From Rhizophagus irregularis (lineage: Eukaryota; Glomeromycota; Glomeromycetes; Glomerales; Glomeraceae), in contig NC_089447.1 in assembly GCF_026210795.1 (NCBI RefSeq), forward strand, positions 1,800,501-1,864,500: a stretch of DNA of 64,000 nucleotides, written 5' to 3'. Every line of letters begins with the position of its first letter. Position 1 is the first letter of the stretch. Below the pieces are notes generated by a model, which was not told where the DNA came from, made no database searches, and was given only the letters and a program-made list of their open reading frames with translations. Positions 34,104 through 45,668 of this stretch are shown here, in pieces. Position numbers and translations under genes: made by a program.

Positions 34104-34662
34104 TGTAGAGATTTATATATAGTATATCTGTATAGTTAATAAAATAATATATAAAAGCAAAATATATAACAATTTTTAATATTACACTAAAAGAATTGAA
34201 AAAACTAATTTTTTTAATTTAATTTAACCTAATTCATTAGAAATTTTAGCAAATAATATATAAAAAAAACATTAAATATGATATTACAAACTAGTTTAAA
34301 ATTAAAGTGACTTATCAACTTATTATAAGAATTTGCAGAAATAGTAATTCAAATTCAAAAGAATTTAATAATTTTATTTAATATAAAGAAATAAATAATA
34401 AAGAATTTTTAGAGACAATATTGTAAAAAAATAATATGATAAAAAACAGCTGTTACATATTAAAAGATTCAAATTATTATTTAAAATAGTTAAATCTAAA
34501 TTAAAAAATTAATAAAATATATACTATTCAAATTATTTTGAGCTGTTATAATTATAAATAAATTTCAAATTCAATTATAACATTTCAAATTATTTAGCAT
34601 TTTATATAGTAAGTTACATAAAAACTAAATAAATATATATTCTAAAATTATAATTATAGTAT
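34104..34662. other. AT-rich spacer
   Basis: No gene seen. Near 34520-34620 a half-copy of the small MITE at 13316 can be recognised (TATTCAAATTATTTTGAGC). Confidence 0.4.
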
Positions 34663-34865
34663 TTCTTTTTTTTTTTTTTAATCACAGCGCATTTGCAGTT
34701 TTATTAGAATAGATGTAATAAGAATTCTAAATACAAAGTATGAATCAAATAAAGAAAACTACTCTAATATCATTAAACTACAAACCACTTATCATACATA
34801 TAGTACTCCACATGTGCACTGTTGAGTGATTGTTTGACTCTGTAGGTAAACGTCATTTATAACAC
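34663..34865 (-). repeat. Poly(A)-tailed dispersed repeat, copy 2
   Basis: Reverse-strand partner of 7025-7232. Read on the minus strand it ends ATAAAACTGCAAATGCGCTG, then a run of 13 A. Upstream (about 34866-35100, minus) the sequence is less AT-rich and could be a longer parent element or a retroposed mRNA. Confidence 0.65.
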
Positions 34866-35189
34866 GTCATCTTAGTCTTAAGGCCCTATCTTCAACATCA
34901 GGTGATTATGAGACCATTATGCTGTCATTTTTTTACTATTTCTATATTGCATGTTCAATTTTCTGGAGCAGGTATTCCTTTTGTAAACCAATGATACAAA
35001 TGGTTCTTACATCACTGCAAACCATCTTTAATCTTCAATAATCTATGTATACGTTTGTCAGGAAAGGGTTGTTTGTTATATTCTTCTTGTGGATTGGCGC
35101 TAATATCAGATGTTCTTAATATTTTTCATTTGTTTGATACTTGAATATTTAAAGACGTTTCTAATTCAATCATTTTCTTGCAATATGGC

Positions 35190-35433
35190 TAAGGTTGCTG
35201 GAGAAACTAGGAGTTTTGGCAAGTTGGCAAAATGCTAAAATAGCAAAACTTTGCCGAAACTATATGAAAGTCTTATTAAAAAGTTGGCAAAACTCTGGAG
35301 AAAAGTGAAACCTGATGAAACTTATTATAAATGCCGAAATTGCCAAAACCTTGCCGAAACTATAATAAAACTATAGTAAAATTTTGGAGAAACTAACCGT
35401 AGAATTTTGGAGAGGTTTAGGCAGGCAACTTTA
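35190..35433. mobile_element. 244-bp hAT-like MITE
   Basis: Flanked by AATATGGC (35182-35189) and AACATGGC (35434-35441), 7 of 8 equal. Tips TAAGGTTGC and, inverted, TAAAGTTGC fit YARNG. The body repeats short phrases such as TTGCCGAAACTATA and TTTTGGAGAAACTA. Confidence 0.7.
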
Positions 35434-35441
35434 AACATGGC

Positions 35442-36366
35442 TTTCGGATATGTTCTCTAAAGGCTGTGTGAAAATGTTTAATAATTTTTTGTGATAAAAT
35501 CGAAGCTATTTTTCTAGAGGTAAGACCGCGCAATTTTTTGACAATTGTGTGGAATTATAGTATTCAAAATAATTTGATTATTATATATAATTAGTAATAT
35601 GAAAAAATCAGTTATTATCAAAAAAATTGCAAGGTAAAATAATTATTATGATATTTTGTTTAGTATTTGATATTCAATTAATAAGATATTTAATATTACA
35701 ATATAAAAAATTAAAATGTAGTAATAAGATATATTTTTATTAATAAATTATTTTATTATCCATTATAGTAAAAACTGATTACTATTATATTATATTAATG
35801 ATAATAATAATTTGTTAAATATGTAATTTCTAAATGATTATTATGTGATTTATAAAAACTGGTGAAATATTGCAATAGTAATGAAAAAAATTCAATATAT
35901 TATTAATAAATAATTTAAATTCTTTTTTATTATATAAAATAAATATACAATAATTTGATAAAAATTCAATGATCAGTTTTTGCAACTAATAGTCCAATTC
36001 AGCTGATTCTTTTTTTTAAAAAATTTATTAATAGTTTCTACAAAACAAAAAAAAATTGATTATTAAATCTAAGAAACTAAAAGAACAAAAGTATTAAAAT
36101 TAGTGGAGGTTAGTTATGAGTTGTATATTTAGTCTGACTGTATATTATATAAAAACTGGAAAATTATTTCAATTACAAAGATGATAGAAATAAAAAGTAT
36201 ACTTCATTCCTTTTCTTCATATAACATAAATATACTGAATGAATTATTTATAAACTTTACTTCAAATATGCCTAAAAATTTATTAATTATTATCTTCAAA
36301 GTATCAGTTCTAAATTTTTTAAAGAATTAACATTAAATTAAAAATTTAATATAGATAATTTTTATC
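35442..36366. other. AT-rich spacer, 3' flank of the F-box gene
   Basis: No coding sequence, RNA gene or element ends recognised. Confidence 0.4.
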
Positions 36367-37965
36367 CTAAATATCCATCCATTCCGATTCTTCATCCAGA
36401 AAATTAAGATCTCCTACACGTACAAGTCTCACTTTACAAAGTTTTACACAATTTTTAACTATAATATCAAAGTGTTTTTTAAAAAATGTTGAAACTTCTA
36501 ATAAATCCAGTATTTCTAAATCTTGAAATCCTCCGTTTCTTAAAACCCGATCTTTATCGTCACGACATTCTCCAGTTTGAGTAACGTTATTTGTAGAATT
36601 CTCATCTCTAGTCCATTCATCAAAATTTGCGACTTCTATTCCATGTAATACAATTTCTTTTAATTTAGGACAAAAGGTTGGTGTTAATTTTTGAAGCGGA
36701 TCTAATTCCGTTCCCCTCCATCTCCTTAATTCAAAGATTTCTAAACATTGTAATGAAGATAATAATCCATCTATACCTTCAGCACTAATAGCATAAGCAT
36801 TAACTAATCTCAAAGAAATTAAAAATGGATGATTAACAGCTAAAGACCATAAGGAAGAATTACTTATAGTAATATAATGTTCAATCTGTGTTGATCTTTG
36901 TTGACCTCTTGGGTATATATCAAGTTTAGGTGAAAGATCGAGATGATGAAGTGGTGATCTATTTTGTTCAACAATTTTTCCTCCATTTTTAATTTTATTT
37001 TTTTCTAAAATAGATGTTAGATCTTCGACTGGACCGTCACAAAAAATCCATGATAAACCCTCGATGACAACCCTGTCTACTTCACCGATCATCGTTTGGT
37101 TCATCCTAAAATCCTCTAATTTTTTTAAATTTTTTAGCATATCCGCAACTGTTTTTGCGGAAATGATTGATCTGTTCTGTACGCTAATATGTAACTGTCT
37201 TAAATTTTTTAAGAGCGAAACCATCATTAAAGTCATAGCAGATAATTCAAGATCTAAAAGTTTTAAGAATTCTAATTGATTTACATGAGATAAAATGTCT
37301 TGTAGAGAAGCATTATTTAAATTGGTACCACTCAAATCCAATTGAACTAATTGAGAACAATTAGAAATTACAATAGCAGTTTCAGGATGAAGACTTTGAT
37401 TTCCAAGTGAAAGATATTTTAAATTTTTTACAGATCCTTTAAGTATTGTTTGAATAGATTTATTTGAAATTTTCCATGATTGTGTTGATTTTTTCGTAAT
37501 TTTCCATCTTTGATATAATCCTGGACGACCAAATTTTGAGAAAGTTGAACATTGCTTAAAATATTGTCGTTTTATCCAATCATCATTTTCTATTTCATAC
37601 CTCCAATTATCATAACGAGGTTCAGCATTTAGGTGAATTTCTTGAAAATTCGAATGCATCTCTACTAATTTTTCAAGAGCATAAGAAGCTATTAACTTAC
37701 AACCACTTAAATCAAGTTTATGACCTTCCATATCTGATTTCCATCTTGTCTTTGCGATAATAAACAAATCTTGATTTGAAAGATATTCTCCAAATGGTGA
37801 CAAATCAAGATATTTCCAAAATTCTATATTATTATAAATTAATAATCGAAATCTTTTACAAACTTGACATAATTGACATTTATCAATAACTGATAAATAT
37901 TTAAATATGGCAAGAATAACTTCAGTAGGAAGAATATCTAACTTTAAATTATTAACTTTTTCCAT
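36367..37965 (-). CDS. F-box protein with leucine-rich repeats
   Basis: An uninterrupted frame of 532 codons. Residues 9-56 (LDILPTEVILAIFKYLSVID, then CQLCQVCKRFRLLIYNN) form an F-box, which binds Skp1 in SCF ubiquitin ligases. Beyond residue 85 come leucine-rich repeat units: LDLSGCKLIASYALEKLVEM, LKYLSLGNQ, LVQLDLSGTNLNNASL, LEFLKLLDLELS, LRQLHISV and C-terminal LEIFELRRW / LKEIVLHGIEV / LEILDLLEV. These would select a substrate for ubiquitination, which is not knowable here. F-box/LRR families are large in such fungi. The first ATG is used; a short AT-rich leader precedes it. The plus-strand frame at 37064 is its shadow. Confidence 0.9.
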   Translation of the reverse strand: MEKVNNLKLDILPTEVILAIFKYLSVIDKCQLCQVCKRFRLLIYNNIEFWKYLDLSPFGEYLSNQDLFIIAKTRWKSDMEGHKLDLSGCKLIASYALEKLVEMHSNFQEIHLNAEPRYDNWRYEIENDDWIKRQYFKQCSTFSKFGRPGLYQRWKITKKSTQSWKISNKSIQTILKGSVKNLKYLSLGNQSLHPETAIVISNCSQLVQLDLSGTNLNNASLQDILSHVNQLEFLKLLDLELSAMTLMMVSLLKNLRQLHISVQNRSIISAKTVADMLKNLKKLEDFRMNQTMIGEVDRVVIEGLSWIFCDGPVEDLTSILEKNKIKNGGKIVEQNRSPLHHLDLSPKLDIYPRGQQRSTQIEHYITISNSSLWSLAVNHPFLISLRLVNAYAISAEGIDGLLSSLQCLEIFELRRWRGTELDPLQKLTPTFCPKLKEIVLHGIEVANFDEWTRDENSTNNVTQTGECRDDKDRVLRNGGFQDLEILDLLEVSTFFKKHFDIIVKNCVKLCKVRLVRVGDLNFLDEESEWMDI

Positions 37966-38418
37966 TTTATTGTTTTTATTATTATTAAAAAAAAAGAAGT
38001 GTGGATTTTTGAAATAAATTTTTTCTTGCCGATAAGTTTACCAGTAAATTAAGAGTTACGCGATTTGGAAATCTGTAGTGATACACTGAATTTGATATCA
38101 TATTTTATCATATGTATCATATGAATCAGAAGAATCAGAAGAAAGTTCTGCATTATACTTGATTCTGTACGATATTTTAATAAAAAATTATGTAAACTGT
38201 ATAATACGTTAGTAGTATATACTCGTGCATTATCTAAATTGTGATTTTCTGAATCTGAATCTATCAAGCAATCAAGGATTGAGCCATGCATTCAATCGTA
38301 TACTAAAAAAAGACAAATATAATAATTTTAAACTGTGAATAGGTGAATGGTCAAAATATCAGTTATATTTATAAATTCCTAATTGAAATTCTCTAAATAA
38401 GTTTTTTACTTCTCATAC
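37966..38418. other. 5' flank of the F-box gene
   Basis: Holds an 80-codon minus-strand frame (38049-38291, MHGSILDCLIDSDSE) followed by low-complexity residues. I cannot tell whether it is an upstream exon of a related gene or chance. Confidence 0.35.
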
Positions 38419-38420
38419 TA

Positions 38421-38615
38421 CAGTCAAAGCTCGTTATAGTGAACTTTCCGTTCCACTATGTAATTTTTTCCCTTTTTTTCACTATAACGAGATTTATTAA
38501 GAAAATTCACTATATCGAGAGAAATTAATTATAAGGAAAAAAATCAATAGGTCACTATAACGCGATTTTATTTAATGTTCACTATAACGAGATTCACTAT
38601 AACGAGCTTTGACTG
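38421..38615. mobile_element. 195-bp pogo-type MITE with TA duplication
   Basis: Flanked by TA (38419-38420, 38616-38617). The ends CAGTCAAAGCTCGTTATAGT are exact inverted repeats, and CACTATAACGAGAT recurs in both arms. Clean termini suggest a young copy. It lies between genes. Confidence 0.9.
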
Positions 38616-38617
38616 TA

Positions 38618-40416
38618 TATAATTTACGAAAATAAAAATAAAATAATAACAAATCAATTAACTCCCAACAAATACCACATATCGTCACCATCGTGATTAT
38701 TATCTGTTATGAGAGCACTCACACAACTTCTAGAACGAATTGATGATTTAAAAAAAATTGGGAGCTTTAGAAAATTTTCTAGTTATAGAGGGGCGACGAT
38801 GTCGTATACGACATTATTTTATGAGTACTAATCATTGGCGCGTTGAATATATTGCTAGTTAAGTAAATGATAATCATTTATTATTTTCTTCAATCAAAAT
38901 GTATTTCTTTTATTTCTGGAAAAAGTCGTATGACAATTCATCAATTCGCACCAATGAATATTGTAATTATTTGTAACGCGATAATCTAAACGCGAACACA
39001 ATGATTATAAAATAACTATTGAGATGAAGACAATACAAAAACTTCAAGAAGAGAGTGAGAATATTATAAACAAACAAACTCAGCGATGAGGAGGAAAGTG
39101 ACGTTAAAAACAAGATAATTTTAAACATCGTAAAGGATCAAATTGCTAAAACTTATATCGAAACTTTGTTGATTTAGAAACTAGTAATTTCAAACCTCAT
39201 AATTAGATTTATTTTGAGATTTTTATCATGTACTAATTCTTTTTAGTAACATCTTTTTATTTTAGTTGTAAACGATAATGATATAATAAATTTCTAATAC
39301 CAAGCAAGATGTAGATTATGTACCATAAAGAAGGAACGCCATCATGTTTCGCGTCAACGTATTTCAAATTAAAAAAAGGGGCAAATCATACGTAATATTC
39401 AAACTGGATTAATTTGTACTCCGTAACGCTAAAAAATAAAGAATATAAATTATATTTTTTTGCGAAAGTATGGTATCACACATTTACACATGTAATTTTT
39501 TTGCAAGTTGCACGGTTATGATCACATAATTCGCGTAATTTGTAATTTTTTACCATTGTGAATAATTCGGGAAAAGAATATTGCGAATAATCGTTTTTCA
39601 TAATTTTTTAGTGAAACTGACTCGTCTAAAGTAACCTTTCGTCTACCAATTTTTCTTTTATAACTAACAGAATTCATTCCAATGATGGTAGATAGATGCA
39701 GTATGATAATCCATACCAAGTTGTTAGTGCTTATTGTACCATTTGAAATGGGGTAGTACTTGAAATCCGTTTAATACTAAAAAAAAAAACCTGAAACAAA
39801 CCTTGAACAAAGAAAATCATATTCTTAATTTCTTTTTTTGGGCGTAGCAAAAAATTCCGTTACACTAACGTGACCCCCAAGATTGTGTGAATTTTTTTTT
39901 TTCTTATAACGATAAGAAGTAGTTTTTTTGGCCAATTAACAGAAGTATTGGCGTTAGAATTTTGATAAACTATTTTTACTTAAGCAAGATTATCAACGGA
40001 AAAGAAAAATTTTCTTAATTAATTAAATTCACAAGGTTCGCTGTGTTTGTATTGATAAAAAAAATTTTTTTTTAATAATGACACAAATTTAGTCAAAATG
40101 ATTTTATTAAGGTTTATCTGATTGCGTTGAGACAATTTTGTGTGTTCAATGATTTTCTTAAAAAGTGATCAGATGGAAGTACACAAAGTTTTTTGGCCTG
40201 CACTATCCCGTTACCATAATTACTTTTTTCGGAAACTTATATTGCCACATGCGCCAAAATTTTTTTATATCAGGCTATCAGTTTTATTGATACCTTCTTT
40301 TCAGTCGGGTTTTTTTTTATTATAGCTAAAATTAGCAGTTAGTTTAAAGTTTGAAAAAAAAACTTAATTATATTATAACTCGCAGTTTTTCCTCATCTTT
40401 ATATTTTTCATTCGCT
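38618..40416. other. Intergenic region before the PEEP-repeat gene
   Basis: No gene convincingly seen. A 41-codon frame starts MRALTQLLERIDDLKKIGSF near 38709 and may be a remnant. Long T runs lie at 39890-40075. The minus-strand frame 39522-39719 and the plus frame 40140-40325 have no supporting features. Confidence 0.4.
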
Positions 40417-41214
40417 ATGGCCGATACGAATAAAGTACCTGACTCCTCACAAAATGAACAAAATGAAGTAAATAACCCTGAAGAACTAAAGAAACCTGAA
40501 GAACCAAAGAAACCCGAAGAACCAAAGAGTACCGAAGAACCACAGAAACCTGAAGAACCGAAGAAACCTGAAGAACCAAAGAGTACCGAAGAACCACAGA
40601 AACCTGAAGAACCGAAGAAACCTGAAGAACCAAAGAATACCGAAGAACTAAAGAAACCTGAAGAACCAAAGAAACCTGAAGAACCAAAGAGTACCGAAGA
40701 ACCACAGAAACCTGAAGAACCGAAGAAACCTGAAGAACCAAAGAATACCGAAGAACTAAAGAAACCTGAAGAACCAAAGAAACCTGAAGAACTAAAGAAA
40801 CCTGAAGAACCAAAGAATACTGAAGAACCAAAGAAACCTGAAGAACCAAAGAGTACTGAAGAACCACAGAAACCTGATGAACCGAAGAAACCTGAAGAAC
40901 CTGAAGAACTAAAGAAAACTGAAGAACAGAAGAAACCTGATGAACAAAAGGACGAACCGCAGCCAAATACTGTTATTGTCGCACAAGCAGCTGGAGAACA
41001 AAATGGAACTAATGAGGACCCACCTATTCCGCCACCTAAACATAATGAAACTAATAATGAAACTAGAGAAGTGAAGAGTGGTGATAATAAGAGTGGTGAT
41101 AAGAGTGATAAGAGAAAGAGTTTAAAAAATAGAATAAAAGACTTTTTTTTTAGTAAAAAGAAAACTCCAGATACTCCAGATACTCCAGAAACTTCAGAAA
41201 CAACAGAAAATTAA
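40417..41214 (+). CDS. PEEP-repeat, acidic/Lys-rich disordered protein
   Basis: The preferred start is the ATG at 40417 (MADTNKVPDSSQNEQNE). The frame stays open upstream to 40351 but that part is AT-rich leader. About 265 residues. Residues 25-175 are tandem repeats of KKPEEP, KSTEEP, QKPEEP and KNTEEL, with a longer 54-bp period (18 residues) recurring several times. After the repeats come a Pro-rich linker (PPIPPPKH), an Asn/Asp/Ser-rich stretch, and a basic segment KRKSLKNRIKDFFFSKKK, then TPDTPETSETTEN. There is no signal peptide or membrane segment. It is probably intrinsically disordered; function is unknown. The antisense frame (40415-40966) is its shadow. Copy number probably varies between strains. 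Confidence 0.85.
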   Translation: MADTNKVPDSSQNEQNEVNNPEELKKPEEPKKPEEPKSTEEPQKPEEPKKPEEPKSTEEPQKPEEPKKPEEPKNTEELKKPEEPKKPEEPKSTEEPQKPEEPKKPEEPKNTEELKKPEEPKKPEELKKPEEPKNTEEPKKPEEPKSTEEPQKPDEPKKPEEPEELKKTEEQKKPDEQKDEPQPNTVIVAQAAGEQNGTNEDPPIPPPKHNETNNETREVKSGDNKSGDKSDKRKSLKNRIKDFFFSKKKTPDTPDTPETSETTEN

Positions 41215-42195
41215 TTCTTTGGAGTTTTATGGAAGGAGCTAATTGCGTAATTCTCTTTATACCTTAAAATTGGTTCTTAATTAATTTTATTTTTTTATCA
41301 ATTCCTTTTTATTTCATCTTTTCTTTTTCTTCCTTTTTTTATTCATGTATTTAACTTAGCTTTTTACATATTTGTATTTTTTGGAGATCATTTTATTTAA
41401 AATATGGGGTGGGTTACTTGTGTGTATATGTATGTATGATTTAGTGCGAGTATAATTGGTTTCTCAGTGTATTTATCTGTTCTTTACGAATTTCAAAGAG
41501 AAACTAGAAAATCTTAACATTTATTCTACGTTTATAATACTCTATATGCTAGTTATTTAATAAACTAGTTATTTTTTATAAATAATAATTCTTTTAGTCA
41601 GTAAATTTAATTAAAAAAAAATAAAAGATTAAAAAAACCGCGTAAAAAGTCAGTTTATTAATGAACACTTAAAATTAATTTATTAAAAGTTCTTTCTATC
41701 AGTGTCTTTATTTTTTCTTTTTTGTCTATAGATGGTAAAGTTCAAGATCTCAAGTTGATACTTATGTCAACAATTCAAGTATTTACACAAATGAATATCC
41801 TTACAATTTAACTCTGTATTTAATTATTTTTTGTAAACATCCTTTTAAGGATATTTTTTTTAAAAAAATAATACAGAGATGTAAAGACAAAGGCCGGATT
41901 ATCTTTATGACTTCCGTAATTGGAAGATTATTACTACCTTAAAATGCAAGGTGCGAATTTAGAAAATGAAAATCTTATTAACCAACGAAAAAAATGATGT
42001 AATGCAATGATATGCCTTCTAGAAAGATTGTTAATGTCAAATTTTCTACAATGTCTAAGAAATTTTCTTTTTCTCTTTTTCTATTCTTTTTTTTTTTGAA
42101 GGTAGAATTTCCACTATACGCGTTTAATCTTCCCTTATTATATTATCCTATCAAAGATATGATTACAATTACTATTACAATCAAATTATTACATT
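41215..42195. other. Intergenic region
   Basis: The 3' flank of the PEEP gene with T-rich stretches; no coding sequence recognised. A plus-strand frame at 42012-42209 is hydrophobic T-rich sequence and overlaps the end of the next gene. Confidence 0.4.
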
Positions 42196-42926
42196 TTAAT
42201 GTGAAATAACGTGATTAAAATGTCCAGGAATGCGTAATCGACATTTTTCACAGTCAGAACGACGCCCCATGGTAAAAGGTAGCTGATGCAGGCGATGTTG
42301 TTGCCGCTGACTACGTGTTGATGAGGATGATGTTATATCTGTCTCATGATGTTGAATCTGAAAAAAATAATAATATTTAGTAAACATATTCGATTAAGAG
42401 GATTAAGTCATAAATGAAGCAAAAGAAAGAAATAAAAATTATCCAGATCAGATAGTTATTTATTCATACACGCGAAAAACTACTCACAATCTCATCATTA
42501 TCTGAATCAATAGGCATGTTATCACAATCCATGAGGTCCACATGCGTAATATCTTGAACCATTAATGATTGTGTTCTGTTGCTTAAGTCACCAATAGAAC
42601 TAACTCGGTTGAGCCGATTTTCGCTCCAACAAGAGAGTTGCGGATTTGGAAAAGACTGCGAAGGTATCCCTCTAAAACGTGGCGGACTTAAAAGCCTTGC
42701 AGTTTTCTATAAGGAAAAAAGTTAATAAGGTTATATAAAGTAATAATGAAATATCGAAGGAGTAAAATCTCTCAACTATACATATGAACAATACCTGAAC
42801 ATTCTCACTTCTGCTTAGGCTGCTACTACGAGTTCTTTTACGTCCAGCGTTAGTAGGTGAAGTAGTAAAGTTAAAATGGTTGCTGACTGCACAGCTTGAA
42901 TTTGGCATGTGCATAGTGTAATCCAT
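42196..42926 (-). CDS. Uncharacterised small protein with C-terminal DCEKCR motif
   Basis: Three exons joined at canonical signals with phases agreeing: 42795-42926 (starts MDYTMHMPNSSCAVSNH, donor GTATTG), 42488-42706 (acceptor TTATAG, donor GTGAGT) and 42196-42357 (acceptor TTTCAG). They give 170 residues. The N-terminal half is Ser/Arg-rich (GRKRTRSSSLSRSENVQ) and looks phosphorylatable; the middle has an acidic stretch (DLMDCDNMPIDSDNEI). The C-terminus ends in a distinct motif, MGRRSDCEKCRLRIPGHFNH, the likely conserved core, perhaps a metal site from Cys and His residues. An in-frame ATG at 43034 would add 36 residues of AT-rich composition and is less likely. Function unknown; a nuclear or regulatory role is only a guess from composition. 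Confidence 0.72.
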
Positions 42927-44169
42927 GATTACTGATGAATTAACTTTACAGTTTTCAAAAAAAAGAGTATGGTGTATTTTGCTAATTTTACTTCCTCTAT
43001 TTATAAGTTTCGGAATTGTATCACGGATGACCAATGATAAAGCGGATATTACAAAAGTTGTATCCCAAACACGTGCAAAAGTGCGCAGTTTAAATTACAA
43101 AACAAAAAACGCGACGAGAGTCTGACTCCATTTGATTTTGAGCCATTATGAGCCTTCATCACTTCATAAGTCGGAACACACCCAAAAAGCACTTCTAAGG
43201 TTTGGTAGTTAAGCTAGTTATTTATCTGGAGAATTTCGTCCGAATAATATGAATAAACTACCTATAACTAGGTTTATAAGATGACATGTAGCACAACGTG
43301 TTAAATCTAGGACAAATAACACAAACTTTAAATGGGTTCATTCACTTGTAACGCCTATACGTCACCGGTTAAATCCCACGCAGCTCCGTTTTCTGGGCGC
43401 GGTTTCTGATTCATGCATGATGCCGATCCTACTGTAAACTGTATAAATTTCACGTGATCATATAAAACCGCGCCCAGAATCAGGGGGTGCAAATCCCACT
43501 TATAACGAATCTTAAAATAGATTTCCCCAAAAAAACGATTTTTTTTTTTGCCAATCATCCCAATCTCTAACGCAGAATGCATAAATCAATAACAATCGTC
43601 TCGTGTCCTCTATATTATTTTTGAATTGTCACAATGTGATAAGTACCTAAGATTTTTTTCTATAAAAAGTAAGCAAATTATATTTAGTTTGTAGAAAAAT
43701 ATTCAAATAATTATAATAATTATTTAATCTTGCTCAGGAGAATACGTGATTAATGCGCATGATTATACGTGACTCGTGACTCATACGTGACATATTGTCA
43801 TACTACTCCCTGTTTAATTTGTTAAATTTAAGGAAATTTTTTCGTCGTTCATCAGGTTTTGGTGAGACCGAATTTATATAATCACACATTGCTTACATCA
43901 CAACTCAAATGATTTTGTTTACTTTGTACTTTCATATCTTGATCAACTTTTCCATAAAAATCGTCTTTTATTTTGATTGTATAAAAAATAGTAAACTTTC
44001 TAAGGAGAAAAAAAAAATATATAAATTCTAAGCTCTTGTTATTGATCCTATTTTTTTGGTCCTTTTTCCTTTAACGAATTCTGAATTGTTTAATTTGTTT
44101 TATCAAACATTTTAACATTAGATTCCTTATTAAATAAATAAATAAGGTAATTTCATTATTAAAAAAACC
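42927..44169. other. Divergent intergenic region
   Basis: Lies between the minus-strand DCEKCR gene and the plus-strand transporter. A GC-rich inverted repeat (CTGGGCGCGGTTTCTGATTC near 43398, inverse near 43467-43485) flanks TTCACGTGATCAT. The plus-strand frame 42925-43125 overlaps the gene start and is not supported. No tRNA or 5S fold found. Confidence 0.45.
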
Positions 44170-45668
44170 ATGGTATACTGTTCACTAGATAATGGAGTAA
44201 ATGAGGGAAAGGATGATACCCCGCATTTCAATTTTGCTATCGGCATTACTATAGCTGTTTCAACTTCATTTATTCAATCTCTTGGTCTTACGATACAACG
44301 CAAATCCTATGTAATAAATGAAAATATTTATCCAAAGGAACTTAGACGATCTGCATGTAGACAACCATTATGGCATTTGGGTTTTGACACTTACATAATT
44401 TCTAATATAATTGGAAGCGCTTTTTCAATCGGATACCTTCCAATTGTTATTCTGGCCCCTTTAGGAGCCGTAACTTTGGTTTTTAATGCATTTTTTGCCA
44501 AAATACTTTTGGGGGATGTATTTACAAAGAAAACACTAATAGGTGCGTATTGAAATGTGGCGCATTATTTTCTATCACGTGACATGCATTTGTTCCGGCC
44601 GTTTTCAATTTCGGACAAAAAATACAAAATAACAATTTTTTTTTTTTGTCCTATTTTATTATACTTAATTTATAGGAACATTTTTTATTCTAATTGGAGC
44701 GGTTATGATTGCACTTTTTGGAGTCGTAAATGAACCAAATCATTCATTAGAAGACCTAATCGAACTTTATAAACGTCCAGCGTTTATAGCGTACTTTTCC
44801 GTAGTTGAATTTGTTGTTATAAGCATTTTAATTGCAAATAAATTTGGGGAATATGCATTAAATCAAATGATTAGAAATGAAAATGATATTATATTCGGGT
44901 GGTCATTGAAAAAGTTTCAAAAACTTCTCGGAATTTCATATGGATGTGTTGCTGGTATGATATCAGGTCAGACTTTATTATTTGCAAAGAGTGGAATAGA
45001 ATTATTACTTTTATCTATTTTTAATTGCGAAAATCAATTTAATCGACCATTAAGTTGGTTTATAGTAGCAGCATTGGTTGTTACTGCTTTAATACAGGTA
45101 AATATTTACAGTATTTTTAATTTTCTTTGTATAATCCGTTATTTAACGTTGTAGTTAACATATCCATTAATATAAATTTCAGCTTTATTATCTCAATAAA
45201 GGATTGAGACTATGTGATACAATTATTTTAATACCACTTTCATTTTGTACATATAATGTTTCTACAATATTTAATGGTCTTGTGTATTTTAATCAATGGA
45301 GTCGATTATACTGGTGGCAAATATTTCTTGTAATATTGGGTGTATGGATATTATTATGTGGTGTACTTATATTATCATGGCGAAGAAGTACAGCACCGGA
45401 AGAAGAATTATTTGCAGTGGGAGAGAATAGAATGTTATTAGGTCATGATATTGAAGGGTTAACTGAACTTTATGAGGATGGAGAAGATTTTAACAAATAT
45501 TCTTTGATAGGAGGAGATTCATCTAATACGGGAATGTTGACATTTGAAGAGATGATACAGGATGATGAAAATGAAAATGAAGATGCTGACGAAAAAACTT
45601 CTTTATTGGGCAAACACAGGCGTAAAAGCAGATCAGTTTCAATCGGAACGATACAAGAAGATAATTGA
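44170..45668 (+). CDS. NIPA-type magnesium transporter
   Basis: Exons 44170-44542, 44676-45097 and 45183-45668, with donors GTGCGT and GTAAAT and acceptors TTATAG and TTTCAG, give 426 residues in continuous frame. After a short polar N-terminus there is a series of hydrophobic helices. Landmarks are FNFAIGITIAVSTSFIQSLG, a loop with PLWHLGFDTYIISNIIGSAF, then VILAPLGAVTLVFNAFFAKI and SYGCVAGMISGQTLLFAKSG, as in NIPA/DUF803 divalent-cation transporters with eight to nine helices. After the last helix (FLVILGVWILLCGVLILSW) there is an acidic cytosolic tail with EDADEKTSLLGKHRRKSRS, possibly a dileucine-type sorting signal. Likely Mg2+ uptake or endosomal transport; substrate not provable from sequence. 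A CACGTG-containing motif lies in intron 1 (about 44575). Confidence 0.88.

Noticed and set aside
39522-39719. 65-codon minus-strand frame
   Set aside because: No upstream signals, composition like the surrounding AT-rich spacer.
40415-40966. 183-codon antisense Val/Leu-rich frame
   Set aside because: Mirror of the PEEP repeats; low-complexity and lacks independent support.
42925-43125. 66-codon plus-strand frame with a hydrophobic segment
   Set aside because: Overlaps the start of the spliced minus-strand gene and has no stop-proximal or homologous features.
43130-43260. Possible 5S rRNA-like stretch (GGTAGTTAAGC-type phrase)
   Set aside because: Only a short resemblance; flanking bases do not pair into the 5S stems.
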